A DNA stretch of 64,000 nucleotides. Origin: Apostichopus japonicus. Its lineage: Eukaryota; Echinodermata; Holothuroidea; Aspidochirotida; Stichopodidae. Every line of letters begins with the position of its first letter. Position 1 is the stretch's first letter. The translations under genes and the position numbers were made by a program. The stretch spans positions 2,115,001 through 2,179,000 of the forward strand of contig NC_092562.1 of NCBI RefSeq assembly GCF_037975245.1, written 5' to 3'. This document shows, in pieces, positions 27,401 to 37,700 of the stretch. The notes under the pieces were generated by a model. The model had not been told where the DNA came from, searched no databases, and was given only the letters and a program-made list of their open reading frames with translations.

Positions 27401-29641
27401 ATTTATATATTTTTATTATTTCATACATTTTTATTTTTTATTGGTGTATGCTGCAAACAAGATTTAAAGAACCAGTAGTGTCCTGTTATTTTTTTTTTTA
27501 ATTGGAGGGATGTCTTTTACAAGATGACTTGCAAAAGAAAATCACAAGCTGGCATTGAACCAGGGATCTTGTGATGCCCCAAAAAATTCTCTACCAGTAG
27601 ACCATCAGGTGGGACACTGATTTGTGATGCTTTTCAAATATTTAAAGATCCAGTGTTTGGACTTAGAAGTTTTTTTTTCCAAAAACTTTTTCTCCGCTTG
27701 GGGACCTTGTCAGGGGGAGGGGGGTACCGGCGATCACCCCAGGCCGCTTTGGAACCTTGTCAGGGGGGAGGGGGTACCGGCGATCACCCCAGGCCGCTTT
27801 GGAACCTTGTCAGGGGGGAGGGGGTACCGGCGATCACCCCAGGCCGCTTTGGAACCTTGTCAGGGGGGAGGGGGTACCGGCGATCACCTTTTGGGGCGAT
27901 CTCCTTTTGCAGCAATCACACCCAGGGCTTGAACCGAGCCAACGATGAATCATTGCCCACGGAACTACCCATTACACCATTTTGGTTCCCAATTAATAAA
28001 CTTTGTTTCTTATCTTTATACTTCCACTTATTCCAAAGAACAGAAAAGTAAAAGACTCTAGCTGGGCTTGAACCGGAGACATGGAGTTTGGCTGACTCTC
28101 TATTTACAGGGCACTACCAACTGCGCCACTGTAACTGTTGAGAAATAATGCTCGTTTCTAATATTTAAACTTCAGAATGAAAGGAGTAAAATAGCTAAAG
28201 ATAAAAGATGCCTAACCTGGGGTTTGAACCCTAGACAAGGAGTTTGTCTTATTCTTTCAGTTACAGAGAGCTACCAACTGCGCCACTGTAACTGTTGAGA
28301 AAAAATGCTCGTTTCTAATATTTAAACTTCAGAATGAAAGGAGTAAAATAGCTAAAGATAAAAGATGCCTAACGTGGGGTTTGAACCCTAGACAAGGAGT
28401 TTATCTTATTCTTTAAGTTACAGAGAACTACCAACTGCGCCACTGTAACTGTTGAGAAATAATGCTTGTTTCTAATATTTAAAGTTCAGAATGGAAGAAG
28501 GAAAAGTGCAGAAGATAAAAGATGAATCACTCTGGGGTTTGAACCCTAGACAAGGAGTTTGTCTTATTCTTTCAGTTACAGGGCACTACCAACTGCGCCA
28601 CAGTAACTGTTGAGAAACATTGCTTGTTTCTAATATTTAAGCTTCAGAATGAAAGGAAGAAAATAGCAGAAGATAAAAGATGAATCACTCTGGGGTTTGA
28701 ACCCTAGACAAGGAGTTTGTCTTATTCTTTCAGTTACAGAGCACTAACCACTGGGCAATATTAACTTGAGAAATAAATGCTTGTTTCTAATATTTAAACT
28801 AGAAGATGAAAGGAGGAAAATAGCAGAAGATAAAAGGTGCCCATTCTGGGATTTGAACCTTAGACAAAGAGTGTGTCTTATTCTTTCAGTTACAGAGCAC
28901 TAACCACTGTAAACTTAGTCTTGTAAATTTGGTAACTTCAAAAGCTTGGATTAACTTCAAACTCTGTATTTTGGCAAAAGAACTGTTTTTTATTTTAGAG
29001 GTTACTTGCTTTTGAGGTCACCAGAGTTCAAGGTCTGCAGACAACATTGCAAAATCACTAACTTCAAAGTCAAATTTTAGATGAATTTCATGCTTGATGT
29101 GTGGATCTAACTTAGTAAGTAGAAGAACTAAATTGATACTCATTGAGGTCAAAGGTCATTGGAGTTCACCATTTAGTCAAATTCTGCAATACCTTGTCAT
29201 AGCTCTAACTGCAAAGGTAAAGCTTGGGTGACCTTCGTACTTGGAATATGGATGCTCCTTTACTACATACATGATCCTTGTGTGCAGGTTATCATTCAAT
29301 TGTAGTATAAGAAGATATGTGGGAAGGAATCAGTAAGCCTCTTGGCTTTCCTGCTCTTATGTCAACCATACTCCCACCCTTCCCACTCTGCCTTGGACAA
29401 CTCATCTTTACATGGTTATGTCAATATTGAATAATCCTTTTCTTCGAACCTTATCGTACCTACAGGACTTTCACATCTTGCTGTTCACTACTACCACAAA
29501 GCATTGGAGATGGAGCCACCAGTAGCCGATGACATCTACAACTTACAAAGGGAGGTGGCCCATAACTTAGCCCTCATCTACTTACAAAGCAAAAATAGAG
29601 AGATGGCTGTCGAAATATTATCCAAGTATTGTGTCATATGA
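6403..29641 (+). CDS. GTF3C3: General transcription factor 3C subunit 3 (TFIIIC102), 20 coding exons
   Basis: TPR subunit of TFIIIC, the nuclear factor that binds box A/B of tRNA-type promoters and recruits TFIIIB for RNA polymerase III. Exons: 6403-6486, 7483-7576, 8798-9061, 10780-11042, 11755-11869, 12407-12573, 13539-13626, 13787-13916, 14547-14658, 15560-15644, 16094-16155, 16900-17080, 17972-18139, 18845-19029, 20506-20592, 21056-21154, 22211-22289, 23511-23635, 25118-25205, 29466-29641. All phases join, giving about 883 aa (human about 886). The N-terminus DNFMKYISGEIPFEQW matches the family start, which favours ATG 6403 over the in-frame ATG 6253. Residues about 85-130 are acidic and 164-178 basic (KGRRKKR). 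TPR helices follow from about 183, including LAGLMGEANLCFARGEID, MGDLYLDVAEAYLDKG and FCYLNGCNAMVRGSYKHAL. It ends ILSKYCVI-stop. Confidence 0.95.
9926..10170 (+). mobile_element. tRNA-derived SINE, family A, copy 1
   Basis: Roughly 240 bp starting with a tRNA-like head: box A-like TTAGCTCAGTGG and box B-like AGTTCGAGTC 45-50 bp apart. A unique body follows (AATTCATAATC, GATAAGCCAATGAGG) and a tail CTTGCAGGAGGATCT plus ATACATA repeats. The same element recurs at 46763-47000, so this is a dispersed family. It sits in GTF3C3 intron 3. Confidence 0.8.
13917..14163. repeat. Tandem duplication beginning at GTF3C3 exon 8 donor
   Basis: Two roughly 125-bp copies (from 13917 and from 14041) share GTAAG, TTGTTTGATGTTGT, CGACTTGTTTTGTATTT, TAGCCAACCCTTT and CCATTTCTTTGCTGT. 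The first begins exactly at the exon 8 splice donor; the second carries a second GTAAG preceded by a similar GGGATTT. A G-rich run follows. Confidence 0.75.
14814..15151. mobile_element. TTAA-flanked MITE, copy 1
   Basis: A 338-bp block bounded by TTAA on both sides (14810-14813 and 15152-15155). Its inverted ends are AGGGTGTGAAGACTCG and, read inward from the right, AGGCATTGAAGACTCG. TTAA target sites are typical of piggyBac-type elements. A related copy lies in opposite orientation at 54988-55259. No transposase ORF. It sits in GTF3C3 intron 9. Confidence 0.72.
19038..19418 (-). mobile_element. tRNA-derived SINE, family B, inserted at GTF3C3 exon 14 donor
   Basis: About 380 bp in minus orientation. 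Read on the minus strand it starts GGAGGGCGTTGTGGTCAAG, with box A-like TGGTCAAGTGG and box B-like GGTTCGAGCCC, a long body, and a TATATAGCGC-type end followed by a TAAT-rich tail. It is flanked by the 8-bp duplication GTAAGTGA (19030-19037 and 19419-19426). The left copy is the exon 14 splice donor itself. The same family is at 39264-39650 on the plus strand. Confidence 0.85.
19637..19903. mobile_element. Short hAT-like MITE in GTF3C3 intron 14
   Basis: The left end AGGGATGTGCCCA is the inverse of the right end TGGGCACATCCCT. The flanks ATATACT/ATATACT (7 of 8 bp) look like a target duplication. The internal CCCCTCCC..TTAGACCCCTCCCCCAGG block is shared with the element at 51256-51620. No coding sequence. 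Confidence 0.6.
22998..23289 (+). pseudogene. 5'-truncated non-LTR retrotransposon, reverse transcriptase C-terminal tail
   Basis: An open stretch reads LRRLRGDLIQVFKIVYGFDN, then TRGHCLKL, NIFSNRVVNEWNGLP and SVNGFKNALDKHF before a stop. This is the usual tail of CR1/Jockey-type LINE ORF2 proteins (the WNxLP and SVNxFKxxLD blocks). The catalytic domain is absent. It lies in GTF3C3 intron 17, same orientation as the gene, and is a dead insertion. Confidence 0.75.
23905..25062. repeat. Composite minisatellite in GTF3C3 intron 18
   Basis: About ten copies of a block with GATGATTCTGTTRGAAGG, TCTAGTTATGGTAACATATC and AAGCCTTCCAATGGAT. Copies are spaced alternately about 140 bp and about 81-91 bp, so the array is a repeated long-short dimer of about 222-232 bp. 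It stops about 55 bp before the exon 19 acceptor. The acceptor tract (CTTGATTTCATTCTTCAGGG) looks loosely related to the repeat (CTTGATGATTCTG..AAGGG). Confidence 0.8.
25325..25560 (-). mobile_element. Diverged SINE fragment related to family B
   Basis: Contains the family B-like stretch of a short-interspersed element: CAATGACAAGTTACCTTACA, GAGAGAGGCAAGTGAGATAAAG, TGCCC-GGAC-CAACG and a box B-like GGATCGAACC (minus strand GGTTCGATCC). The tRNA head is incomplete. It sits in GTF3C3 intron 19. Confidence 0.5.
26040..26625. repeat. AGGTCA-rich tandem repeat, about 150 bp, four diverged copies
   Basis: Four diverged copies each contain a cluster of AGGTCA hexamers (for example AGGTCAAAGGTCATTTGAGG at 26069 on), then AACTCCAAT, a TACTTG block and a CTT(A)TT block. 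The one at 26069-26081 is a perfect direct repeat with 1-bp spacing (DR1). A further copy with a perfect DR1 is at 29146-29158, and reverse-oriented relatives are at 47690-48030. Confidence 0.6.
27545..28912 (-). repeat. Array of tRNA-like box A/box B elements in the last GTF3C3 intron
   Basis: Eight tRNA-like elements read on the minus strand. Five to six form a tandem array of 157-158-bp period (box B-complement GGTTTGAACCC at about 28218, 28376, 28534 and 28692; diverged at 28063 and 28849). Each is paired with CTACCAACTGCGCCACTG, i.e. minus-strand box A-like GTGGCGCAGTTGGTAG, about 50 bp away. Two isolated ones are at 27550-27608 and 27924-27979. In most units AGTTACAG and CTGTAACT form an 8-bp inverted repeat around the box A core. 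No full cloverleaf can be drawn, so these are SINE-like or degenerate, not functional tRNA genes. Confidence 0.65.
27700..27895. repeat. GC-rich 50-bp minisatellite x 4
   Basis: Four nearly identical 50-bp units containing TACCGGCGATCACCCCAGG and CCGCTTTGGAACCTTGTCAG, with runs of G. The GC content stands out sharply in an AT-rich intron. It lies between two of the tRNA-like elements of GTF3C3 intron 19. Confidence 0.85.
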
Positions 29642-29659
29642 AGTGACAGTCGCCGTCGG

Positions 29660-31720
29660 GGCAAAATGACGAAGCAAGGATGGCATCTGGAAAGTTATCC
29701 AAGTATTTTGACATGATGCCATAACCACTGTTATCAACACTGGAGCTAAGATGGCATCTTAAACATTATATACAGGCATTGTGCTGTAAGATGACCATGC
29801 TGGAGCTAAGATGACTTCTGGAATGTTATCCGAGTGTTGTGTGATAAGACGTAGCAATGCTGGAGTCTGATGATGGCGTCTTGATTCTCTGGAATGTTAT
29901 CCAATGTTTGAACTTGTGATGAGCATAGCACCATGATAATCATGGTCACAATAGGTATTGCCAGAGACTGGAGTTAGGATGGCATCTGAAGTATTCTCCA
30001 AGTATTGTGTTATATGAGCATGGTGCAAGGAATATCTGAATCACTGTTAGTTATGGTGGAGTTAAGATGGCATCTGCAGTATTCTCCAAGTATTGTGTTA
30101 TATGATGAGCATGGCGCAAGGAATATCTGAATCACTGTAAGCAATGGTGGAGTCAAGATGGCATCTGCAGTATTCTCCAAGTATTGTGTTATATGATGAG
30201 CATGGCGCAAGGAATATCTGAATCACTGTAAGCAATGGTGGAGTTAAGATGGCATCTGAAGTATTCTCCAAGTATTGTGTTATATGATGAGCATGGCGCA
30301 AGGAATATCTGAATCACTGTAAGCAATGGTGGAGTTAAGATGGCATCTGAAGTATTCTCCAAGTATTGTGTTATATGATGAGCATGGTGCAAGGAATATC
30401 TTAATCACTGTTAGTTATGGTGGAGTTAAGATGGCATCTGAAGTATTCTCCAAGTATTGTGTTATATGAGCATGGCGCAAGGAATATCTGAATCACTGTA
30501 AGCAATGGTGGAGTTAAGATGGCATCTGAAGTATTCTCCAAGTATTGTGTTATATGATGAGCATGGCGCAAGGAATATCTGAATCACTGTAAGCAATGGT
30601 GGAGTTAAGATGGCATCTGAAGTATTCTCCAAGTATTGTGTTATATGATGAGCATGGTGCAAGGAATATCTTAATCACTGTTAGTTATGGTGGAGTTAAG
30701 ATGGCATCTGAAGTATTCTCCAAGTATTGTGTTATATGAGCATGGTGCAAGGAATATCTGTATCACTGTTAGTAATTGTGGAGTTATGATGGCATCTGAA
30801 GTATTCTCCAAGTATTGTGTTATATGAGCATGGTGCAAGGAATATCTGAATCACTGTTAGTAATTGTGGAGTTAAGATGGCACCTGAAGTATTCTCCAAG
30901 TATTGTGTTATATGATGAGCATGGCGCAAGGAATATCTGAATCACTGTAAGCAATGGTGGAGTTAAGATGGCATCTGAAGTATTCTCCAAGTATTGTGTT
31001 ATATGATGAGCATGGTGCAAGGAATATCTTAATCACTGTTAGTTATGGTGGAGTTAAGATGGCATCTGAAGTATTCTCCAAGTATTGTGTTATATGAGCA
31101 TGGTGCAAGGAATATCTGTATCACTGTTAGTAATTGTGGAGTTATGATGGCATCTGAAGTATTCTCCAAGTATTGTGTTATATGAGCATGGTGCAAGGAA
31201 TATCTGAATCACTGTTAGTAATTGTGGAGTTAAGATGGCACCTGAAGTATTCTCCAAGTATTGTGTTATATGATGAGCATGGCGCAAGGAATATCTGAAT
31301 CACTGTAAGCAATGGTGGAGTTAAGATGGCATCTGAAGTATTCTCCAAGTATTGTGTTATATGATGAGCATGGTGCAAGGAATATCTTAATCACTGTTAG
31401 TTATGGTGGAGTTAAGATGGCATCTGAAGTATTCTCCAAGTATTGTGTTATATGAGCATGGTGCAAGGAATATCTGTATCACTGTTAGTAATTGTGGAGT
31501 TATGATGGCATCTGAAGTATTCTCCAAGTATTGTGTTATATGAGCATGGTGCAAGGAATATCTGAATCACTGTTAGTAATTGTGGAGTTAAGATGGCACC
31601 TGAAGTATTCTCCAAGTATTGTGTTATATGATGAGCATGGTGCAAGGAATATTTGAATCACTGTTAGCAATGCTGGATTCAAGATGGCATCTGAAATATC
31701 ATTGAAGTATGGTGTCATAT
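29660..31720. repeat. GTF3C3 3'UTR minisatellite, 88/91-bp units carrying copies of the terminal codons
   Basis: At least 19 units (29966-31640), plus diverged ones on both sides, start immediately after the GTF3C3 stop codon. Each contains TCCAAGTATTGTGTTATATGA, closely matching the last coding bases of exon 20 (TCCAAGTATTGTGTCATATGA), and in the same frame ATGGCATCTGAAGTATTC against the coding ATGGCTGTCGAAATATTA. Units are 88 or 91 bp, differing by one ATG triplet (ATGAGC or ATGATGAGC). A 358-bp four-unit block (88+91+91+88) is repeated about three times from 30732. Confidence 0.9.
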
Positions 31721-32273
31721 AATGAGCATAACATCATATTATCATCACCAACCAACCATTAGCAATACTGGAGTCAAGATGGCATCTAAAATGTATATCA
31801 TCCAGGTATTGCATGATATGATGAGCATGGCATAATGATTGTCAGAATCTGTTAGCAATGCTGTGTCCTGTATTGTGTTGTATGACTGTCTGATTCAGTT
31901 CCACTGGTAAATAGACATTTAAAACCAAAGGTTGTACAGTAAAAGTCATAGATGTTGATGGAATAGTATGCACTTATAAATTTGCTGGTCCCCATTTAGT
32001 ATTAAGCACAATAGCCAAAGATTTGACATAGTTGTTATTGTGCTGAGATAAAACAAGTCTCAGTGTTGTATCGGTGCCACAGGCAAATCACTTGGTCTGA
32101 CGTAACCTGTTTGAGACTGTGAGCTGTACAAGTTATAAACCTTCGACTTCATTGACCACCACCAACACCATCATCATTGTGGCTCTTGACCAAGCTTGAC
32201 CTCCATGAGCTTTGCAGTTTACGAGAAATAAGAAGGAACCATAAGTAGTATCTCGGTTAGTCAGTCGTACAGT

Positions 32274-32279
32274 TTTATT
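32274..32279 (-). terminator. Candidate poly(A) signal of RANBP3
   Basis: Minus-strand AATAAA (TTTATT on plus), the first clear one I find downstream of the RANBP3 stop at 34768. It implies a 3'UTR of about 2.5 kb whose end would meet or overlap the GTF3C3 3' end. Confidence 0.35.
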
Positions 32280-32309
32280 TGAGGTGGAATATATCCAAGT
32301 CCAACGTAC

Positions 32310-32315
32310 AATAAA
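32310..32315 (+). terminator. Candidate poly(A) signal of GTF3C3
   Basis: First plus-strand AATAAA I find after the stop codon at 29641. It implies a 3'UTR of about 2.7 kb that includes the whole minisatellite. An earlier noncanonical signal cannot be excluded. Confidence 0.4.
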
Positions 32316-32319
32316 ACAA

Positions 32320-34767
32320 ATCAAACATAATTACAGTTTCATAGGATTCATTTCCTTGCTTTTCCTGCCATTTCCCTTTCTAAGGGAACTAAAAATAGGA
32401 AACCCAAAAAATGGGTCTTATTCATACATATAAAAAAAATGCTGCAATTTCAGTCCTAGACTACATAAAACCTGTTCATATATAATAAAAAAAATAGGAA
32501 AAAATGGGGGGAAAAAGTACCCAAAAGTGTATTAGGTTGACTAAAATGGATATTTAAAGATAAATGAGAAATTAATGGTAAATGCATCATGATAGCCTTT
32601 TATACATTAAACAATGTGGCTGATGGTCTTTCAGACTGCAAGACAGTTTAGGTCGAATGCTGTGTTTTGACTTTTTTTGACCCTGAAGTAGAGAACCCTC
32701 TCTGAATAAGTTTCAAATGAAATGCTAATGAGTTTCTGACACAGTTGTAACGAGTCAAGTTGTGAATTTTTCCTGAAGTGAGTTGACTTACTGACTGGAG
32801 TCATTATATTATCTCTACTGGGCAAAAAAAATTCACAAACTTCTTTGAGCCACTTCACTGTTGAAATATAGTGACCGGAGTCGTGACTCATTACAACTGT
32901 GGTTTCAGGACACCTGTTTCTGCACTTTCTTACAAGATTGTTAAATGGTTTTTTTTTTTTAAGACGACCTTCATGCAAGCAAGTTAATTGCCTCATTTAT
33001 GCTAAAAGACACAAAACTATGGCTAGTTTCCACTGGGATTCCGGTGATATCCAAATTGAAATTTGTGAAGCAACCAGGCAAAATAAAGATTTTGATAGGA
33101 GAAATTACAGACATTAGAATCAAGTGACCATAACTTATTCACCAGAAATCACAGCAATGAACTAGTCACTCAACTTCACCCCCCGGACTCCTCCTCTCAA
33201 TACTTTTTAAGCTTCTGGGGTCAATACTAAAGTTGAACACAATTAAAAACCTTTCATAAGAAAATATATATTACTTGCTATCAAGTGCACAGCACAACAG
33301 ATATGTTGACTTGATGAGAATAGTTATGCTGTAAGCCAGTTGACTTTTCACACCAATTACAGCTACAGAGAAGTCGAAGATCCCCCACTGAGAAATATGT
33401 CAGGCACAAGGTTACACATTAAAATAACAGGATGACAGATTCAATGAAAGAACCTGTCTCAATCACTTTAACAGTTAAGTTTTATATCATGAATTATAAA
33501 ACACACAAATTATGAAAGAAATTTCTATCACTCTTATACTGGTTATGTGTTCTCTGAAAACTATTGCAATACACAAATGGAGGATGTACAAGTTATCCAT
33601 ATTGAATGGCCCCCATCAAGGTCACAGGAGAACTGTAACACACCGATGGGGGTCATGTGTGCACAGGAGCAATTATGTCATTGTGCCCCCCACCCCCCCC
33701 CCCCCCAACCCTTTATAAAGCCATCATCCATTTAGGGATATTATGAAATTGTGAAGTCATTGTTCTAAATTTCCCCAGGAGTTTAGGACCCTTAATTGAC
33801 CCTGGTCCCGGGGTGTAACTCTCCCCTCCCCCCTCCCTCCCTCTCTGACCTACTTTATGTTGTCAGGTCTGTATGTGTGTATTTCTAGCTCCCAAGTTAC
33901 TACTTAAGTCATCCTAGTTCTAATGTTGAGTATCTTTGAGGTTGACAAAATGAAATCCCTCTTCTTTTAATTTGCTATTCTCTAGATTATGTCGTTTAAG
34001 TTATTTTCTTTAGATCATACAATGCACCCCCAAATCATAGACAGTTATAAATCTAAAACTGCACACATAATGAGAATGGAAAGTGCATTCTTGGAACTAG
34101 TGACATAAGGTAGTTACTGTGCACAATGTTTCATCACTATCAATCAACACACAGATCCTAAAAGAATGGCTTAAACTGGTTAAATCTTTTTAAAGAAACA
34201 GCTCGAAAAATAATTACATGCAGCTCACCATAGAAGCTCAAAGTCATTCGTTCATTTCTTTACAATCACTACACCCTTAAAAAAAAAAAAAATATGGCAA
34301 TCCTTATTGGTGTATCGATCAGAACTGTTTGAACGAGACTTGTTTTCCTTCCTGGGGTGTACTAGAGTGTATCTTTAGTCCTTTGTATGTCTGACACAAG
34401 CTTCAGTGTACCACACGAGATAAGGAGAGATCACATCTCGGACAGAGTAAACTCACAGACGACTGGAATCCACTGTACTCCTTGCAGTACAGTTTAGTAA
34501 TGTATATAAACTGGCTGACAGACTGTACCATTGTAAACTAATCAACAGCGTTTATAGTGTGGTTTGTAATATCTCCATACCTATCACCGAACCACCGATC
34601 TAACAGAAACCCCGACAGCTATGATACAACTAATAACCAGACCATTGTTTCTCGTGGTAATGTGTATTTTGAGTACTGCTGAAGCACAACGGTCATCTCT
34701 GGGTACCGTTGGTCTGGTTGCGGTTACGGGTGGAGAGGTTTGCTATCGTAAGGCAAAGCTGATCGTG
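32320..34767 (-). other. Presumed RANBP3 3'UTR
   Basis: No splice-flanked coding block or recognisable protein on either strand. There are C-rich runs near 33690 and 33820 and A-rich runs near 34280. A minus-strand ORF at 32631-32996 has no recognisable domain or splice context and is not called. It is assigned to the RANBP3 3'UTR only because it lies between the stop codon and the first minus-strand poly(A) hexamer. Confidence 0.35.
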
Positions 34768-37700
34768 TTAGTCCGACGTATCCTTGGAGCTTGAGGTCAC
34801 CTCGGTGGTACTTGTGGTTTTGGAGTCTTCTGATTGAGTCTTCCCAGCTGGCATGAACAAAATAAAATCAATTCCCGAATGAAATGACTGAATTAACGAA
34901 CGAATGGAGGAGATGGGTGAACAAAGGACTGGAGTTGTCAAGGTAACTATTGATACACACACAGACAAAGTTGACACTCACCAGCACTGAACTGAAAAGA
35001 AAAATTATGGTCTGGCTTTTTAAAGGGGAGGTACATACAAAGATGTTAAAAAGCAGAACCCCAACTAATTAATATGTCCTCCTCTGATTCAGCCAATTTA
35101 GGGATTGTGAGGAGGTAAAACACCAGACTACTGTCACCTCTCCCCCCAACCCCCCCAAGTATTCCTTAATATATATTGGTATTTAAATGATTCTATCTGT
35201 TAAGACATTTCGATACCTGTATATAGGTAGATGCCAACAAGTGCCATACTGCCCTCATTTAAATGATTCTATCTATTAATATATTTTGATACCTGTATTT
35301 AGGTAGATGCCAACAAGTGCCATACTGCCCTCATTTAAATGATTCTATCTATTAAGACATTTCGATACCTGTATATAGGTAGATGCCAACAAGTTTCATA
35401 CTGCCCTCATTTAAATGATTCTATCTATTAAGACATTTCGATACCTGTATTTAGGTAGATGCCAACAAGTGCCATACTGCCCTCATTTAAATGATTCTAT
35501 CTATTAATATATTTTGATACCTGTATTTAGGTAGATGCCAACAAGTGCCATACTGCCCTCATTTAAATGATTCTATCTATTAAGACATTTCGATACCTGT
35601 ATATAGGTAGATGCCAACAAGTGCCATACTGCCCTCATTTAAATGATTCTATCTATTAAGACATTTCGATACCTGTATATAGGTAGATGCCAACAAGTTT
35701 CATACTGCCCTCATTTAAATGATTCTATCTATTAAGACATTTCGATACCTGTATTTAGGTAGATGCCAGCAAGTGCCATACTGCCCTCATTTAAATGATT
35801 CTATCTATTAAGACATTTCGATACCTGTATTTAGGTAGATGCCAGCAAGTGCCATACTGCCCTCATTTAAATGATTCTATCTATTAAGACATTTTGATAC
35901 CTGTATATAGGTAGATGCCAACAAGTTTCATACTGCCCTCATTTAAATGATTCTATCTATTAAGATATTTTGATACCTGTTTTTAGGTAGATGCCAACAA
36001 GTGCCATACTGCCCTCATTTAAATGATTCTATCTATTAAGACATTTCGATACCTGTATTTAGGTAGATGCCAACAAGTGCCATACTGCCCTCATTTAAAT
36101 GATTCTATCTATTAAGATATTTTGATACCTGTTTTTAGGTAGATGCCAACAAGTGCCATACTGCCCTCATTTAAATGATTCTATCTATTAAGACATTTCG
36201 ATACCTGTATTTAGGTAGATGCCAACAAGTGCCATACTGCCCTCATTTAAATGATTCTATCTATTAAGATATTTTGATACCTGTTTTTAGGTAGATGCCA
36301 ACAAGTGCCATACTGCCCTCATTTAAATGATTCTATCTATTAAGACATTTTGATACCTGTTTTTAGGTAGATGCCAACAAGTGCCATACTGCCCTCATTT
36401 AAATGATTCTATCTATTAAGACATTTCGATACCTGTATATAGGTAGATGCCAACAAGTGCCATACTGCCCTCATTTAAATGATTCTATCTATTAAGATAT
36501 TTTGATACCTGTATATAGGTAGATGCCAACAAGTTCCATACTGCCTTCATTTAAATGATTCTATCTATTAAGATATTTTGATACCTGTATTTAGGTAGAT
36601 GCCAACAAGTGCCATACTGCCCTCATTTAAATGATTCTATCTATTAAGATATTTCGATACCTGTATATAGGTAGATGCCAACAAGTGCCATACTGCCCTC
36701 ATTTAAATGATTCTATCTATTAAGACATTTCGATACCTGTATTTAGGTAGATGCCAACAAGTGCCATACTGCCCTCACTTAAATGATTCTATCTATTAAG
36801 ATATTTTGATACCTGTATATAGGTAGATGCCAACAAGTTCCATACTGCCTTCATTTAAATGATTCTATCTATTAAGATATTTTGATACCTGTATTTAGGT
36901 AGATGCCAACAAGTGCCATACTGCCCTCATTTAAATGATTCTATCTATTAAGATATTTTGATACCTGTATTTAGGTAGATGCCAACAAGTGCCATACTGC
37001 CCTCATTTAAATGATTCTATCTATTAAGACATTTCGATACCTGTATATAGGTAGATGCCAACAAGTGCCATACTGCCCTCATTTAAATGATTCTATCTAT
37101 ATGGACATTTCGATACCTGTCTGTCTCTTTATTTCTGCTTCGTTGCCCTCGTTGCCCTCGTAGGAATCGCAGGTGGCGGTATTACTAGAGTCTTCCGCCT
37201 GATCCGGTTCTTCTTCCTTGTTCGATTCCTCGTCCATGCTGATCTTGGTGGTGGTCTCCCGATGTTTCAAGGCCTGGATTCTGTAGTCTATGCCCTGAAA
37301 TATCTGGTCAGCATCATTAGGTGCTGCCTACACACAGACACACACAAGAAAAGAAGAAAGAAAATAAATAAATAAAATGGTAACAAAAGTTTAAATGCAG
37401 TCGAAAAAAGATGTGCTCTTGAAATCATGTTATATTTATAGTTAATATCTAAGAACCTCAACATGTATGCTTCACTTCAGCAATATATGAAACTGGGACA
37501 AGATTTTGCATTTTTTTCATGAATTTTTAGGATGTTGCAATTTACTATCTAATTTTTATATTTCAAACTAAGCAATCAAGTCCAAGTTACCTTTTATTTA
37601 TTTAGTTATTTATTTATTTTACAGCAAAAAGGGTTACTTTCTATTTAGCAATGCCATCAGGTATTGTATTGCAAAATGCTAAAATTAACTTAATTTGATG

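Noticed and set aside
27624-28051. Plus-strand ORFs of 63-132 codons over the GC-rich minisatellite
   Set aside because: Three overlapping frames stay open because the 50-bp GC-rich unit lacks stop codons; no protein family resemblance.
28060-28910. Genuine tRNA gene cluster
   Set aside because: Box A and B motifs are present, but no acceptor stem or anticodon arm can be drawn and no terminator pattern is consistent; called tRNA-like repeats.
30010-31718. Family of near-identical minus-strand ORFs of 60-67 codons
   Set aside because: They overlap in step with the 88/91-bp minisatellite (a 91-bp unit shifts frame) and have no splice or domain support; they are by-products of the repeat.
35181-37116. 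CRISPR-like regular array
   Set aside because: Units are contiguous 76-bp tandem repeats without unique spacers, inside an intron of an animal gene.
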